DNA of 64,000 bases from Geojedonia litorea (GTDB lineage Bacteria > Bacteroidota > Bacteroidia > Flavobacteriales > Flavobacteriaceae). The stretch lies in NCBI RefSeq assembly GCF_042654525.1, contig NZ_JBHSGP010000012.1, positions 62,001 to 126,000 of the forward strand, given 5' to 3'. The notes below the pieces were generated by a model, which did no database searches, was not told the origin of the DNA, and worked only from the letters and a program-made list of their open reading frames with translations. Shown in pieces: positions 33,593 to 41,966 of the stretch. The translations under genes were made by a program, and so were the position numbers. Position 1 is the stretch's first letter. The number at the start of each line of letters is the position of its first letter.

Positions 33593-35518
33593 ATGCAGTT
33601 TAAACACCCAGAACTTCTTTATGCTTTACTCCTACTCATCATTCCTATCATTGTCCATCTTTTTCAATTAAGAAAATTTCAAAAAGAGGCTTTTACTAAT
33701 GTTCAGTTTTTAAAAGATATTACTTTACAAACCCGTAAAAGTTCCCAGTTAAAAAAATGGCTTATTCTACTAACGCGATTATTGTTATTGGCTTGTATAA
33801 TTTTAGCATTCGCCCAACCCTACACATCAAACAAAGATAGTTTTAACACCAAAACCGAAACTGTAATTTATTTAGACAATTCTTATAGTATGCAGGCCAA
33901 AGGTGCTAATGGAACTCTTTTAAATAGTGCCGTAAAAGATCTCATTGAAACACTTGATGAAAATGAAACATTTAGTTTGTTCACTAATGATAAAACCTAT
34001 AAAAATACAAGTTTAAAAGCAATCAGAAATGACCTTATACAGTTGTCGTACGCTCCAAATCAGATTAATTATGAGGCATTAATGCTTCAAGCTAAAAAGG
34101 AATTTTCAAAAGATAATAGCACGTTTAAAAGTTTAGTGCTTATTTCAGATTTTCAACAAAAAGGTGAAGCTTTAAATTTTGAAGACAGCGATCATATCAA
34201 TCCACGATTGGTACAATTAAAACCTACCAACACCAACAATGTGGCTGTCGACTCTGTTTACATTTCAAATATGAACGTGGACATTTTAGAACTTACCGTG
34301 GTTTTAAAAAATCATGGAACACCAATTGAAACCTTATCTATTTCACTTTTTAATGATAATAATCTCGTTGCTAAAAATGCGGTTACTATAGAAAATGAAA
34401 CTACTGCAGTATTCAATATTCCAAATAACCAACAGTTTAAAGGAAAAATAAGCATTGAAGATGCTAACCTTCAATATGATAATTCACTTTATTTTAATTT
34501 AAGTGAAAATGAAAATATAAATGTGTTGTCTATAAATGAAGCTGATGATACTTTTCTTAAAAAAATCTACACTAGTGATGAATTTAACTACTCATCTTCT
34601 AATTTCAAGGATTTAAATTACAATAGCATTGAGCGACAAGATTTCATTATCATTAACGAACTTAAAGAGATTCCGTTTTCGTTAATAAATGCGTTAAAAT
34701 CGTTTACAGATAACGGAGGATATATTTTAATTGTTCCTTCAAATGAAGTTGTATTAGGTTCATATAATCAGTTATTTAATAATTATAACTTATTTAATTA
34801 TCGTGTTTTAAATCCTAACGAAAAAAGAATTACTGACATCAATTTTTCGCATCCAATTCTAAACAATGTATTCGACAAAAAAGTGAGTAATTTTCAATAT
34901 CCAAAAGTAAATGCATTCTATAATTTGGAATCTCTTTCTGGATCATCAGTTTTAAGTTTTGAAGATGGAAATCCATTTTTGTCACAGTCTGGTCAAGCCT
35001 TTAGTTTTACTGCCGCTCTTAACGACTCTAATTCAAATTTTAAAAACTCTCCACTTATTGTTCCTGTACTTTACAATATTGGCAAGCAAAGTTTAAAATT
35101 ACCGCAGCTTTTTTATACTATTGGTATTGAAAATAAAGTGGATATTAAAACTACTTTAGGTCAAGATGAAATACTTAAATTACAATCTAATAGTAATTCG
35201 GTTATCCCGTTACAACAAACATTCATAGACAAGGTTACACTAATAACTAATGATGACCTCGATATGGCGGGAACATTTGATGTAATGAATAAAGAAAACA
35301 TTATAAAGCAAATTAGCTTTAATTATGCGCGAGACGAAAGCAACCTTTCATACTTAAATTTGGATGCTTTTGATAAGGTTTCTGTGAATAACTCGGTCAG
35401 TGAAGCTTTAATGGAATTAAAAAGTGCGACAAATGTTAATGAGCTATGGAAATGGTTTGTTATTTTTGCACTAGCTTTTTTAAGTATTGAAATGCTCATC
35501 TTAAAATTCTTTAAATGA
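33593..35518 (+). CDS. BatA domain-containing vWA-type membrane protein
   Basis: A 641-residue protein with the BatA N-terminal domain (aerotolerance regulator N-terminal; residues 1-80, with two membrane segments), starting MQFKHPELLYALLLLIIPIIVHLF in the typical form. A von Willebrand A-like domain (about 90-280) has a partial MIDAS, with DNSYSM in place of DxSxS. A long beta region follows, and a C-terminal membrane helix at 620-638. Family members from Bacteroides relate to stress tolerance. It overlaps the next gene as ATGA. No BatB, BatC, BatD or BatE genes are nearby, so it is a stand-alone member. Confidence 0.88.
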   Translation: MQFKHPELLYALLLLIIPIIVHLFQLRKFQKEAFTNVQFLKDITLQTRKSSQLKKWLILLTRLLLLACIILAFAQPYTSNKDSFNTKTETVIYLDNSYSMQAKGANGTLLNSAVKDLIETLDENETFSLFTNDKTYKNTSLKAIRNDLIQLSYAPNQINYEALMLQAKKEFSKDNSTFKSLVLISDFQQKGEALNFEDSDHINPRLVQLKPTNTNNVAVDSVYISNMNVDILELTVVLKNHGTPIETLSISLFNDNNLVAKNAVTIENETTAVFNIPNNQQFKGKISIEDANLQYDNSLYFNLSENENINVLSINEADDTFLKKIYTSDEFNYSSSNFKDLNYNSIERQDFIIINELKEIPFSLINALKSFTDNGGYILIVPSNEVVLGSYNQLFNNYNLFNYRVLNPNEKRITDINFSHPILNNVFDKKVSNFQYPKVNAFYNLESLSGSSVLSFEDGNPFLSQSGQAFSFTAALNDSNSNFKNSPLIVPVLYNIGKQSLKLPQLFYTIGIENKVDIKTTLGQDEILKLQSNSNSVIPLQQTFIDKVTLITNDDLDMAGTFDVMNKENIIKQISFNYARDESNLSYLNLDAFDKVSVNNSVSEALMELKSATNVNELWKWFVIFALAFLSIEMLILKFFK

Positions 35519-36768
35519 ACGTACTCATAAAATCTGCCACAATTGTTGATTCAAAAAGCGATTTTCATAATCAAACCCTTGATATTTTAATTGAAAAAGG
35601 AATCATCACTCAGATTTCAAAACACATTGCCAATCCAAAAAAATACCAAGAAGTGAAGTTAGACAATCTTCATGTTTCACAAGGCTGGTTTGACAGTAGT
35701 GTAAGTTTTGGTGAACCTGGTTTTGAAGAGCGCGAGACTATAGCTAACGGATTAAAAACTGCTGCCTTATCAGGATTTACTAGTGTTGCCACAAACGCCA
35801 ACACATATCCCGTGATTGATTCGAGTGCCGATATAACCTTTATTAAAAGTAAATCAAAAGATCACGCCATTAGCTTATATCCTATTGGGGCGCTTACAAA
35901 ATCTGGTGAAGGCAACGATTTGGCTGAACTTTTTGACATGAAAAATGCTGGTGCAATCGCATTTTACGATTATCAAAAGGCTGTTTCAAATCCAAACTTA
36001 ATGAAACTAGCCTTGCAATATGCCAGTAATTTTGGCGGTTTAGTCATGTCTTTTCCACAGGATTCAAATATTTCAGGGTCTGGAGTTATGAATGAAAACC
36101 GAACTAGTACTTCATTAGGTTTAAAAGGGAATCCAACTTTAGCTGAAGAACTTCAGGTATCTAGAGATCTGTTTTTGTTAGAATACACAAACGGCAAATT
36201 ACATATCCCTACCATTTCAACAGCAAAGTCTGTAGATCTTATCAGAAAAGCTAAACAACAAAAACTTGATGTGACCTGTAGCGTAGCAATTCATAATTTG
36301 TTATTTACGGACGAAAAATTAACAACATTCAATACTAATTTTAAGGTAAAGCCTCCTTTAAGAACTCAAAAGGATATTGATGCTCTGATTGAAGGCCTAA
36401 AAGATGGCACTATAGATATGGTAACTTCTGACCACAATCCAATCGATATCGAAAACAAGAAAATAGAGTTTGATTTTGCCAAATATGGCACTATTGGACT
36501 AGAAAGCGCTTTTGGTGCTCTACAATCTGTATTTACTTTAAAAAAGAGTATAGAACTCTTAACTAAAGGAAAAAAACGCTTTGGGATTGAATCAAATGGC
36601 ATTGTTGTAGGTAGTAAAGCAGATTTATCATTGTTTGATCCTAAATTTTCATATATATTCTCTAAAAACCATATTATTTCAACTTCAAAGAACAGCTTGT
36701 TTGAAAACAGCCAATTAAAAGGAAAGTCGTATGGCATCATCGCCAATAACCAATTGGTATTAAATTAA
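35515..36768 (+). CDS. Dihydroorotase homologue, catalytic His pair lost (pseudo-DHOase)
   Basis: A 417-residue amidohydrolase-fold protein related to dihydroorotase of the multifunctional-complex type. The usual FDxHxHLREPG is here FDSSVSFGEPG (59-69): both zinc histidines are Ser (S62, S64) and the substrate arginine is Gly66. ALTKSGEG keeps a Lys. The later TSDHNPID keeps the Asp but has lost the last His. It is unlikely to be an active dihydroorotase; in other bacteria such proteins serve as structural partners of aspartate transcarbamylase. Here the start overlaps BatA by 4 bases and no pyrB is nearby, so its role may be different. Confidence 0.85.
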   Translation: MNVLIKSATIVDSKSDFHNQTLDILIEKGIITQISKHIANPKKYQEVKLDNLHVSQGWFDSSVSFGEPGFEERETIANGLKTAALSGFTSVATNANTYPVIDSSADITFIKSKSKDHAISLYPIGALTKSGEGNDLAELFDMKNAGAIAFYDYQKAVSNPNLMKLALQYASNFGGLVMSFPQDSNISGSGVMNENRTSTSLGLKGNPTLAEELQVSRDLFLLEYTNGKLHIPTISTAKSVDLIRKAKQQKLDVTCSVAIHNLLFTDEKLTTFNTNFKVKPPLRTQKDIDALIEGLKDGTIDMVTSDHNPIDIENKKIEFDFAKYGTIGLESAFGALQSVFTLKKSIELLTKGKKRFGIESNGIVVGSKADLSLFDPKFSYIFSKNHIISTSKNSLFENSQLKGKSYGIIANNQLVLN

Positions 36769-36771
36769 ATT

Positions 36772-37095
36772 ATGCAAGACACTATAAAAGAAGGCAGAAC
36801 ATTAGCCATTGTATGTTATTTTACATTTGTTGGGTTGATTATTGCCATAATTATGAATTTAGAAAAACGAAATCCTTTCACTTTTTTTCATGCACGTCAA
36901 ATGCTAGGCTTAATAATCATGCTTTTGGTTTCTAATGTATCAGAAAAATATATTAGCAGTTGGCTTGGAACTGCTTTTTGGAGCATTACCTTCGTAGCAT
37001 GGCTATACGGACTTTATACGGCTTACAAAGGTGAGCAAAAACCCATCCCTGTAGTTGGTGACTATTTTCAGGACTGGTTTAGAACCATTAGTTAA
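36772..37095 (+). CDS. DUF4870-like small membrane protein
   Basis: A 107-residue protein with about three hydrophobic segments (13-30, 45-59 and 66-84) and the family FTFFHARQMLGL (about 36-47). DUF4870-type membrane protein of unknown function. It starts 3 bases after the pseudo-DHOase stop and ends 5 bases before the esterase start, so it belongs to this operon. Confidence 0.85.
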   Translation: MQDTIKEGRTLAIVCYFTFVGLIIAIIMNLEKRNPFTFFHARQMLGLIIMLLVSNVSEKYISSWLGTAFWSITFVAWLYGLYTAYKGEQKPIPVVGDYFQDWFRTIS

Positions 37096-37100
37096 ACTCT

Positions 37101-37754
37101 ATGTACGATTTAAGCTTATTTCACATAACGCGGCCTTCTTCTATTAAGGAAAATGCGCCTTTACTCATCATGTTTCACGGATATGGAAGTGATGAAAACG
37201 ATCTGTTTTCATTTTCAAGCGAACTCCCTGAAGACTTATTCATTGTTTCGGCACGTGCTCCGTATGCTATGCAACCCTTTGGAAATGCGTGGTACGCTAT
37301 TCACTTTGATGCTGCACAAAATAAATGGAACGATACAGATCAAGCTATACAATCTAGAGATTTGATTTCTAAATTTATTGATGAAGTTTGTGAAACTTAC
37401 CCAGTAAATCGAGATAATGTTACACTCTTAGGTTTTAGCCAAGGCACGATTTTGAGCTACGCTGTAGCCTTAACCTATCCGCAAAAAGTTAAAAATGTAA
37501 TTGCTTTAAGTGGCTATATAAGCGAGGATATGTTACCAGAAACATTACCTAAAGACGACTACGCACATTTAAGTTTTTATTGTTCGCATGGTAGTGTAGA
37601 TCAGGTAATTCCGGTAGAATGGGCACGAAAAACTCCAGAATTTCTATCGCGTTTAAACATTAAACATAGTTATTCCGAATTTCCAGTAGGTCATGGTGTT
37701 GCACCGCAAAATTTCTATGAATTTAAGAAGTGGCTAGAGCCTTTAATTGGTTAA
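37101..37754 (+). CDS. Alpha/beta-hydrolase (phospholipase/carboxylesterase family)
   Basis: A 217-residue esterase. FHGYGSDENDLF (about 25-36) gives the oxyanion hole, GFSQGT (about 115-120) the serine, SVDQVIPV the Asp, and GHGV the His, all in the usual order. It is a cytosolic carboxylesterase/acyl-thioesterase type; the substrate is unknown. Last gene of the BatA operon. Its stop overlaps by 4 bases with the convergent 165-aa gene. Confidence 0.9.
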   Translation: MYDLSLFHITRPSSIKENAPLLIMFHGYGSDENDLFSFSSELPEDLFIVSARAPYAMQPFGNAWYAIHFDAAQNKWNDTDQAIQSRDLISKFIDEVCETYPVNRDNVTLLGFSQGTILSYAVALTYPQKVKNVIALSGYISEDMLPETLPKDDYAHLSFYCSHGSVDQVIPVEWARKTPEFLSRLNIKHSYSEFPVGHGVAPQNFYEFKKWLEPLIG

Positions 37755-38248
37755 TGATATAACAAATAGTCTAAAAGCTTGAATTTTAATTCCTGTTTAT
37801 CAACAATCTCATAAGTCAGCAACATTTCTCCCCAATATTTTCCATCAGAAAAATCAGCAATGATCCATTTATGATTTAAAAGCCTAACGGAATTGATTAG
37901 CATTTTGTTTCCAGTCATAGATGCATATGGAACCAATGGATGGTCCTCCCCTTCATATACATTGAGTTTATAAAGTTCATCTTTTATAAAAGGCACTAAT
38001 TCTGAAATTCGATACCCTTGATCTTCAAAGTAACTCATAGCATCGTCATTGAACTCGATACTAAAGCGCATGAGTTCAAAATTGTTGTCCTTAAGCGTTA
38101 AAATCGAATCCTTATAAGTGTTTTCTTTGGCAAGTGATGTGGTAAGCTTTTTGTCATAATCTTCAATAATATGTTTGGAGTTCATAAATTGAAAAAGTAC
38201 AAGTAGTAAAGTAAAAATAAACAAGTACATAAAAATATTGCGCTTCAT
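37751..38248 (-). CDS. Conserved membrane-anchored protein, unknown function
   Basis: A 165-residue protein with a single N-terminal membrane anchor (about 5-22) and a periplasmic-type rest with a short coiled-coil stretch (about 25-60). No known motif. The C-terminal half is a small alpha/beta domain rich in Tyr and Trp. It begins 3 bases before the MBL hydrolase stop on the same strand, so the two are probably co-transcribed. It does not resemble any characterised family to me. Confidence 0.7.
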   Translation of the reverse strand: MKRNIFMYLFIFTLLLVLFQFMNSKHIIEDYDKKLTTSLAKENTYKDSILTLKDNNFELMRFSIEFNDDAMSYFEDQGYRISELVPFIKDELYKLNVYEGEDHPLVPYASMTGNKMLINSVRLLNHKWIIADFSDGKYWGEMLLTYEIVDKQELKFKLLDYLLYH

Positions 38249-38251
38249 ATG

Positions 38252-39013
38252 CTAAAGAGTTATTTGTAAGTTATCGTATGCCAAAAAAACGTTTTTGGGT
38301 AATTTTTGTTGTACTTCGTCATGGAAACCCAATAATGCACTTATGTGAGTAAGGTAAGCCTTTTCAGGCTTCACTTCATTGATGAAATCAAGTGCTTCAA
38401 TGAGATTAAAATGTGAAGGATGTGGCTCATCTCTCAATGCATTAACCACCAACACTTTTACACCTTGTAGTTTTTGAATTTCTTTAGAATCTACATTTTT
38501 CATATCCGTTAAATAGGCGAACTCACCAAATCTAAAGCCAAACACCTGTAACTTGTCATGCATTCCATCAATAGGTATAACTTCGAGGTTTCCTAAATTA
38601 AAAGGTTCATTTTTAATTTCAATAGGTTCTACGCTGGGAGCCCCGGGATATTTATTGTGATTTTCAAATATATAATCGAATCTTCGAGTTAACGCATTTA
38701 GTACGCGTTTATGTCCATAAACCGGAATTTCACCCTGTCTAAAGAAAAAAGGACGAATATCATCTAAACCAGCAGTATGATCGGCGTGTTCATGGGTAAA
38801 TAAAATACCATCTATTCTTTTACAATTCGCGGTAAGCATTTGTTGCCTAAAATCAGGACCACAATCAACAACATAACTATAATCATCCCATTCTACCAAA
38901 ACCGAAACACGAAGTCGTTTGTCTTTAGGATTAGTACTTAAACATACAGGATGGCTACTTCCAATAACTGGAATTCCTTGTGATGTTCCGGTACCTAAAA
39001 ATGTAATTTTCAA
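38252..39013 (-). CDS. MBL-fold metallo-hydrolase (PhnP-like)
   Basis: A 253-residue metallo-beta-lactamase-fold phosphodiesterase-type enzyme. The zinc motif HEHADH is in LFTHEHADHTAGLDD (about 75-89), GTSQGIPV lies at the start, and YLTDMKNVD and YLTHISALLGFH carry the later ligands. PhnP-type proteins cleave cyclic phosphate esters, but the substrate here is open. It is paired with the 165-aa gene and divergent from the 483-aa unknown gene. Confidence 0.9.
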   Translation of the reverse strand: MKITFLGTGTSQGIPVIGSSHPVCLSTNPKDKRLRVSVLVEWDDYSYVVDCGPDFRQQMLTANCKRIDGILFTHEHADHTAGLDDIRPFFFRQGEIPVYGHKRVLNALTRRFDYIFENHNKYPGAPSVEPIEIKNEPFNLGNLEVIPIDGMHDKLQVFGFRFGEFAYLTDMKNVDSKEIQKLQGVKVLVVNALRDEPHPSHFNLIEALDFINEVKPEKAYLTHISALLGFHDEVQQKLPKNVFLAYDNLQITL

Positions 39014-39030
39014 TCCAAAATACTTTGAAA

Positions 39031-39038
39031 CAAAAATA
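39031..39038 (-). promoter_or_regulatory. -7 promoter box of the MBL-hydrolase gene
   Basis: TATTTTTG on the minus strand, 18 bases before the start, exact TAnnTTTG. Confidence 0.5.
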
Positions 39039-39049
39039 AGGTTATTTTT

Positions 39050-39078
39050 TTGTTTACCATGCTATTTTAATACCTTTG
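39050..39078 (+). promoter_or_regulatory. Full promoter of the 483-aa unknown gene
   Basis: TTG (39050-39052), 18 bases, then TACCTTTG (39071-39078). It is the clearest Bacteroidota promoter in the window together with that of the acyl-CoA reductase gene. Confidence 0.78.
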
Positions 39079-39105
39079 TCCTAACGTTATAACCCCGATT
39101 TAAAG

Positions 39106-40557
39106 ATGGAAATCACCCTTAAAGGCGATAAGGAATTTGATGAAGTTCCTTCATTGAGAACCAAAGCACTTCGTATTAATCTTAATGAGAACATTTATGG
39201 GACTTTTGCTGAAATTGGGGCAGGTCAAGAAACGGTTCGCCAATTTTTCAGAGCAGGCGGTGGATCTGGTACCATAGCAAAGGCTATGTCGGCTTATGAC
39301 AAAGACTTTAGTGATGCTATTTATGGAATTGAAGATGACGGCCGTTATGTGACTGAAGCCCGCTTAAGGAAAATGCTTACGCATGAAATTGCTCTAATTG
39401 AAGAGCGCATCACAAGAGATAAGCATCCCAATAAAATGTTTTTCTCATATGCTAATACAGTCGCCACTATAGATTTTGCGAAAAAATATAAAGGACATGG
39501 CTGGGTTGGTGTTAAATATCAAGTAGAACCTGACCAAGAGTATAACGAAATTATTCTGCATTTACGCTTTAAGGAGAACGATGCACGTTTACAACAAGAA
39601 ACTTTAGGAATTTTAGGTACCAATTTAATTTATGGGGCCTTTTATAAGTACAATGTGCCTAAAAAACTCCTTCGATATTTGTATGATCATTTAGATAAAG
39701 ACCAAATTGAGATTGATACCATAAATTTTTCTGGTCCGGTATTTAAGGACGTCGATAATCGCCTAATGAGTTTGCAGCTTGTTAAAAATGGCATGACCGA
39801 TGCCGTAATGTTTGCTCCAGATGGCAATAACGTACTCCCTGCTAGAGTATTATACAAAAAGAATATATTAGCACTTAGAGGTAGCTTTAGACCAGTAACC
39901 ATGGTAAACATGGATATGTATCAGAAATCCTATGAGATGTTTTTGAAAGAAAACAGAGTGGTCGAAAAAAACACACAAGTTGTTTTTGAAATCACCTTAT
40001 CTAACCTCCGTGCTGAAGGTGAGATTGATGAACAAGATTTCATGGATAGAGCTAGATTATTGTGTTCATTAGGGCAAACTGTTCTTATTTCGAATTTTCA
40101 AGAATATTATAAACTCGTTGAATATTTTTCACAATATTCTAAAAACAGAATGGGGCTTGCTATGGGTGTCAATAACCTAATTGACATTTTTGATGAAAAG
40201 TATTATCGTCATTTGAGTGGTGGTATTCTTGAAGCCTTTGGAAAATTATTCTTTAAAGACCTACGCGTTTACCTATATCCAATGGAAAATGAAGATGGTA
40301 CGATTACTACAAGCGAGAATCTTAAAGTGCATCCACGTATGAAAGAACTTTACAAGTTCTTTAAGTACAATGGAAAAGTTGTAGATATAACCGACTACAA
40401 TCCATCTACACTTTCTATTTTCTCACGTACAGTGCTTAAAATGATTGCCGATGGTGAAGAAGGTTGGGAAGCCATGCTACCTGAAGGTGTTGCAAATTTA
40501 ATTAAAGAAAAAAGCCTATTTGGTTGTGAAACAGAACAGGCTTTTCTTGATGAGTAA
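39106..40557 (+). CDS. Large conserved protein of unknown function (483 aa)
   Basis: A 483-residue soluble protein with no signal peptide or membrane span. It has long highly regular conserved stretches: SLRTKALRINLNENIYGTFA (about 16-35), EIGAGQETVRQFFRAGG, YANTVATIDFAKKY and GHGWVGVKYQ. I know this family as very well conserved in Bacteroidota without a proven activity; database names I recall for relatives are inconsistent, and I see no nucleotide-transferase HxGH or other catalytic signature. The abundance of conserved charged and aromatic residues suggests an enzyme or an RNA/ribosome-associated protein. It has a strong promoter and no operon partner. Confidence 0.85.
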   Translation: MEITLKGDKEFDEVPSLRTKALRINLNENIYGTFAEIGAGQETVRQFFRAGGGSGTIAKAMSAYDKDFSDAIYGIEDDGRYVTEARLRKMLTHEIALIEERITRDKHPNKMFFSYANTVATIDFAKKYKGHGWVGVKYQVEPDQEYNEIILHLRFKENDARLQQETLGILGTNLIYGAFYKYNVPKKLLRYLYDHLDKDQIEIDTINFSGPVFKDVDNRLMSLQLVKNGMTDAVMFAPDGNNVLPARVLYKKNILALRGSFRPVTMVNMDMYQKSYEMFLKENRVVEKNTQVVFEITLSNLRAEGEIDEQDFMDRARLLCSLGQTVLISNFQEYYKLVEYFSQYSKNRMGLAMGVNNLIDIFDEKYYRHLSGGILEAFGKLFFKDLRVYLYPMENEDGTITTSENLKVHPRMKELYKFFKYNGKVVDITDYNPSTLSIFSRTVLKMIADGEEGWEAMLPEGVANLIKEKSLFGCETEQAFLDE

Positions 40558-40589
40558 AAAATAGAATTTAGTTCAATTTCTTATTTTAT

Positions 40590-41042
40590 TTATTCTAGTA
40601 TTTGTTCTGCGTGAATCTTTGCTTTCACCTTATCAATTACCTTTTCAATAACTCCATTTTCATTAATCACGAAAGTAACACGATGAATACCCTCATATTC
40701 ACGACCCATAAATTTTTTAGGACCCCAAACTCCAAATGCTTCAATAACGCTTTTATCTACGTCGGCCAATAATGGATACTGAAATTTGAACTTCTTTTTA
40801 AAGTTGGATTGCTTTTTTTCAGTATCAGCACTAACACCTAAAATTTCATAGCCTTTTTCGGCTAAATCTTTGTAGTGATCTCTTAAATTACAGGCTTCAA
40901 CGGTACAGGTTGGCGTATTTGCAGCCGGATAGAAAAATACTACTAGTTTTTTTCCTTTATAATCTTTTAATGAAATCGTATTGCCTTGTTCATCCGTTGC
41001 CGAAAAATTAGGAGTCTTATCTCCAGGTTTTAATGTCGTCAT
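40590..41042 (-). CDS. bcp: Thioredoxin-dependent thiol peroxidase (BCP/PrxQ)
   Basis: A 150-residue peroxiredoxin that reduces peroxides with thioredoxin. The peroxidatic Cys is C46 in NTPTCTVEAC and the resolving Cys is C51, the intramolecular Prx-Q spacing. FFYPAANTPT and GVWGPKKFMGRE are the family blocks. The longer frame to 41087 overlaps the start of nth on the other strand and adds residues unlike the family, so 41042 is chosen. It is divergent from nth. Confidence 0.94.
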   Translation of the reverse strand: MTTLKPGDKTPNFSATDEQGNTISLKDYKGKKLVVFFYPAANTPTCTVEACNLRDHYKDLAEKGYEILGVSADTEKKQSNFKKKFKFQYPLLADVDKSVIEAFGVWGPKKFMGREYEGIHRVTFVINENGVIEKVIDKVKAKIHAEQILE

Positions 41043-41079
41043 ATTTATTACCTTTGATTTTTCGTAAAAATACAACTTT

Positions 41080-41739
41080 ATGACCAAGCAAGAAAAGGTA
41101 GATTTTGTTATTAGAACCCTAAATGAATTATACCCTACAATCCCAATTCCGTTAGAACATAAAGATCCTTATACATTGCTTATTGCGGTATTACTATCAG
41201 CTCAAAGTACCGATGTGCGCGTAAACCAGATTACACCATTACTTTTTGAAAAGGCTGATAATCCTTATGATATGGTAAAACTTTCAGTTGAAGAAATTAG
41301 GGAAATTATAAAACCAGTAGGCTTATCTCCCATGAAAAGTAAAGGGATTTATGGACTTTCTAAAATTCTGATTGAAAAGTATAATGGCGAAGTCCCAAAA
41401 ACTTATGAGGCTTTGGAAGCATTACCTGCTGTTGGCCATAAAACGGCAGCCGTGGTTTTATCTCAAGCTTTTGGTATCCCTGCATTTCCTGTAGATACAC
41501 ATATCCATCGCCTCATGTATCGATGGGGGTTTAGCAATGGAAAAAATGTGGTTCAAACTGAAAAAGACGCTAAACGTTTGTTCCCAATGGAATTATGGAA
41601 CGATTTACATCTTCAAATAATTTGGTATGGAAGAGAATACTCTCCTGCCAGAGGATGGAATTTAGATAAAGACATCATCACTAAAACTATTGGTCGAATG
41701 TCTGTAATCAAGGAGTATTTGAAAACAAAAAAGTCCTGA
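41080..41739 (+). CDS. nth: Endonuclease III family glycosylase lacking the FeS cluster
   Basis: A 219-residue DNA glycosylase/AP lyase that removes oxidised pyrimidines. The HhH motif is LPAVGHKTAAVVL with catalytic K121, followed by the Asp at VDTHIHR (D139). The C-terminal four-Cys cluster loop of E. coli Nth is absent: the corresponding region is a YGREYSPARGWNLD stretch and the protein has no cysteine at all. Cluster-free Nth is known from Bacteroidota and some other lineages. It is divergent from bcp, and its stop codon lies in a terminator stem. Confidence 0.92.
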   Translation: MTKQEKVDFVIRTLNELYPTIPIPLEHKDPYTLLIAVLLSAQSTDVRVNQITPLLFEKADNPYDMVKLSVEEIREIIKPVGLSPMKSKGIYGLSKILIEKYNGEVPKTYEALEALPAVGHKTAAVVLSQAFGIPAFPVDTHIHRLMYRWGFSNGKNVVQTEKDAKRLFPMELWNDLHLQIIWYGREYSPARGWNLDKDIITKTIGRMSVIKEYLKTKKS

Positions 41740-41762
41740 CGACTAACAAATCAGGACTTTTT
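41728..41762. terminator. Bidirectional terminator between nth and the 47-aa gene
   Basis: 12-bp perfect stem AAAAAGTCCTGA / TCAGGACTTTTT with an 11-nt loop. It contains the nth stop codon (41737-41739) and lies just after the stop of the small minus-strand gene at 41767. Confidence 0.88.
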
Positions 41763-41766
41763 CAGA

Positions 41767-41910
41767 TTAATTTAGAAGTGCTTCAAACTTCATTTTATTA
41801 CAATTAATAACACTTAAAGCCTTAGAATAATTTAAAAGAAAATCTATTGTTTCTTTTTTTGGGTTCAGGGTTTCTTTAATTTGAGGGTTTTTAGAGTAAA
41901 GTTTTGCCAT
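41767..41910 (-). CDS. 47-residue conserved-looking small protein beside the sigma factor gene
   Basis: A short ORF with ATG at 41910 and TAA at 41769-41767, 47 residues. It starts MAKLYSKNPQIKETLNPKKE, has a hydrophobic helix-like segment TIDFLLNYSKALSVI (about 21-35), and ends in the MKFEALLN tail. There is no signal peptide. It lies 56 bases downstream of the sigma factor gene on the same strand and shares a terminator with nth. I recall a similar small protein after this sigma gene in other Flavobacteriia. It may be co-expressed with the sigma factor and could modulate it; unproven. Confidence 0.75.
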   Translation of the reverse strand: MAKLYSKNPQIKETLNPKKETIDFLLNYSKALSVINCNKMKFEALLN

Positions 41911-41966
41911 TATCGCTTTTTTTAGGTTTAATATCCTATTAACGAGACAAAACTTTATTTATTGTA

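Noticed and set aside
36366..36746. 126-aa ORF on the minus strand inside the dihydroorotase-like gene
   Set aside because: Lies antisense to a clear coding region with no promoter box or family features; a by-product of AT-rich codons.
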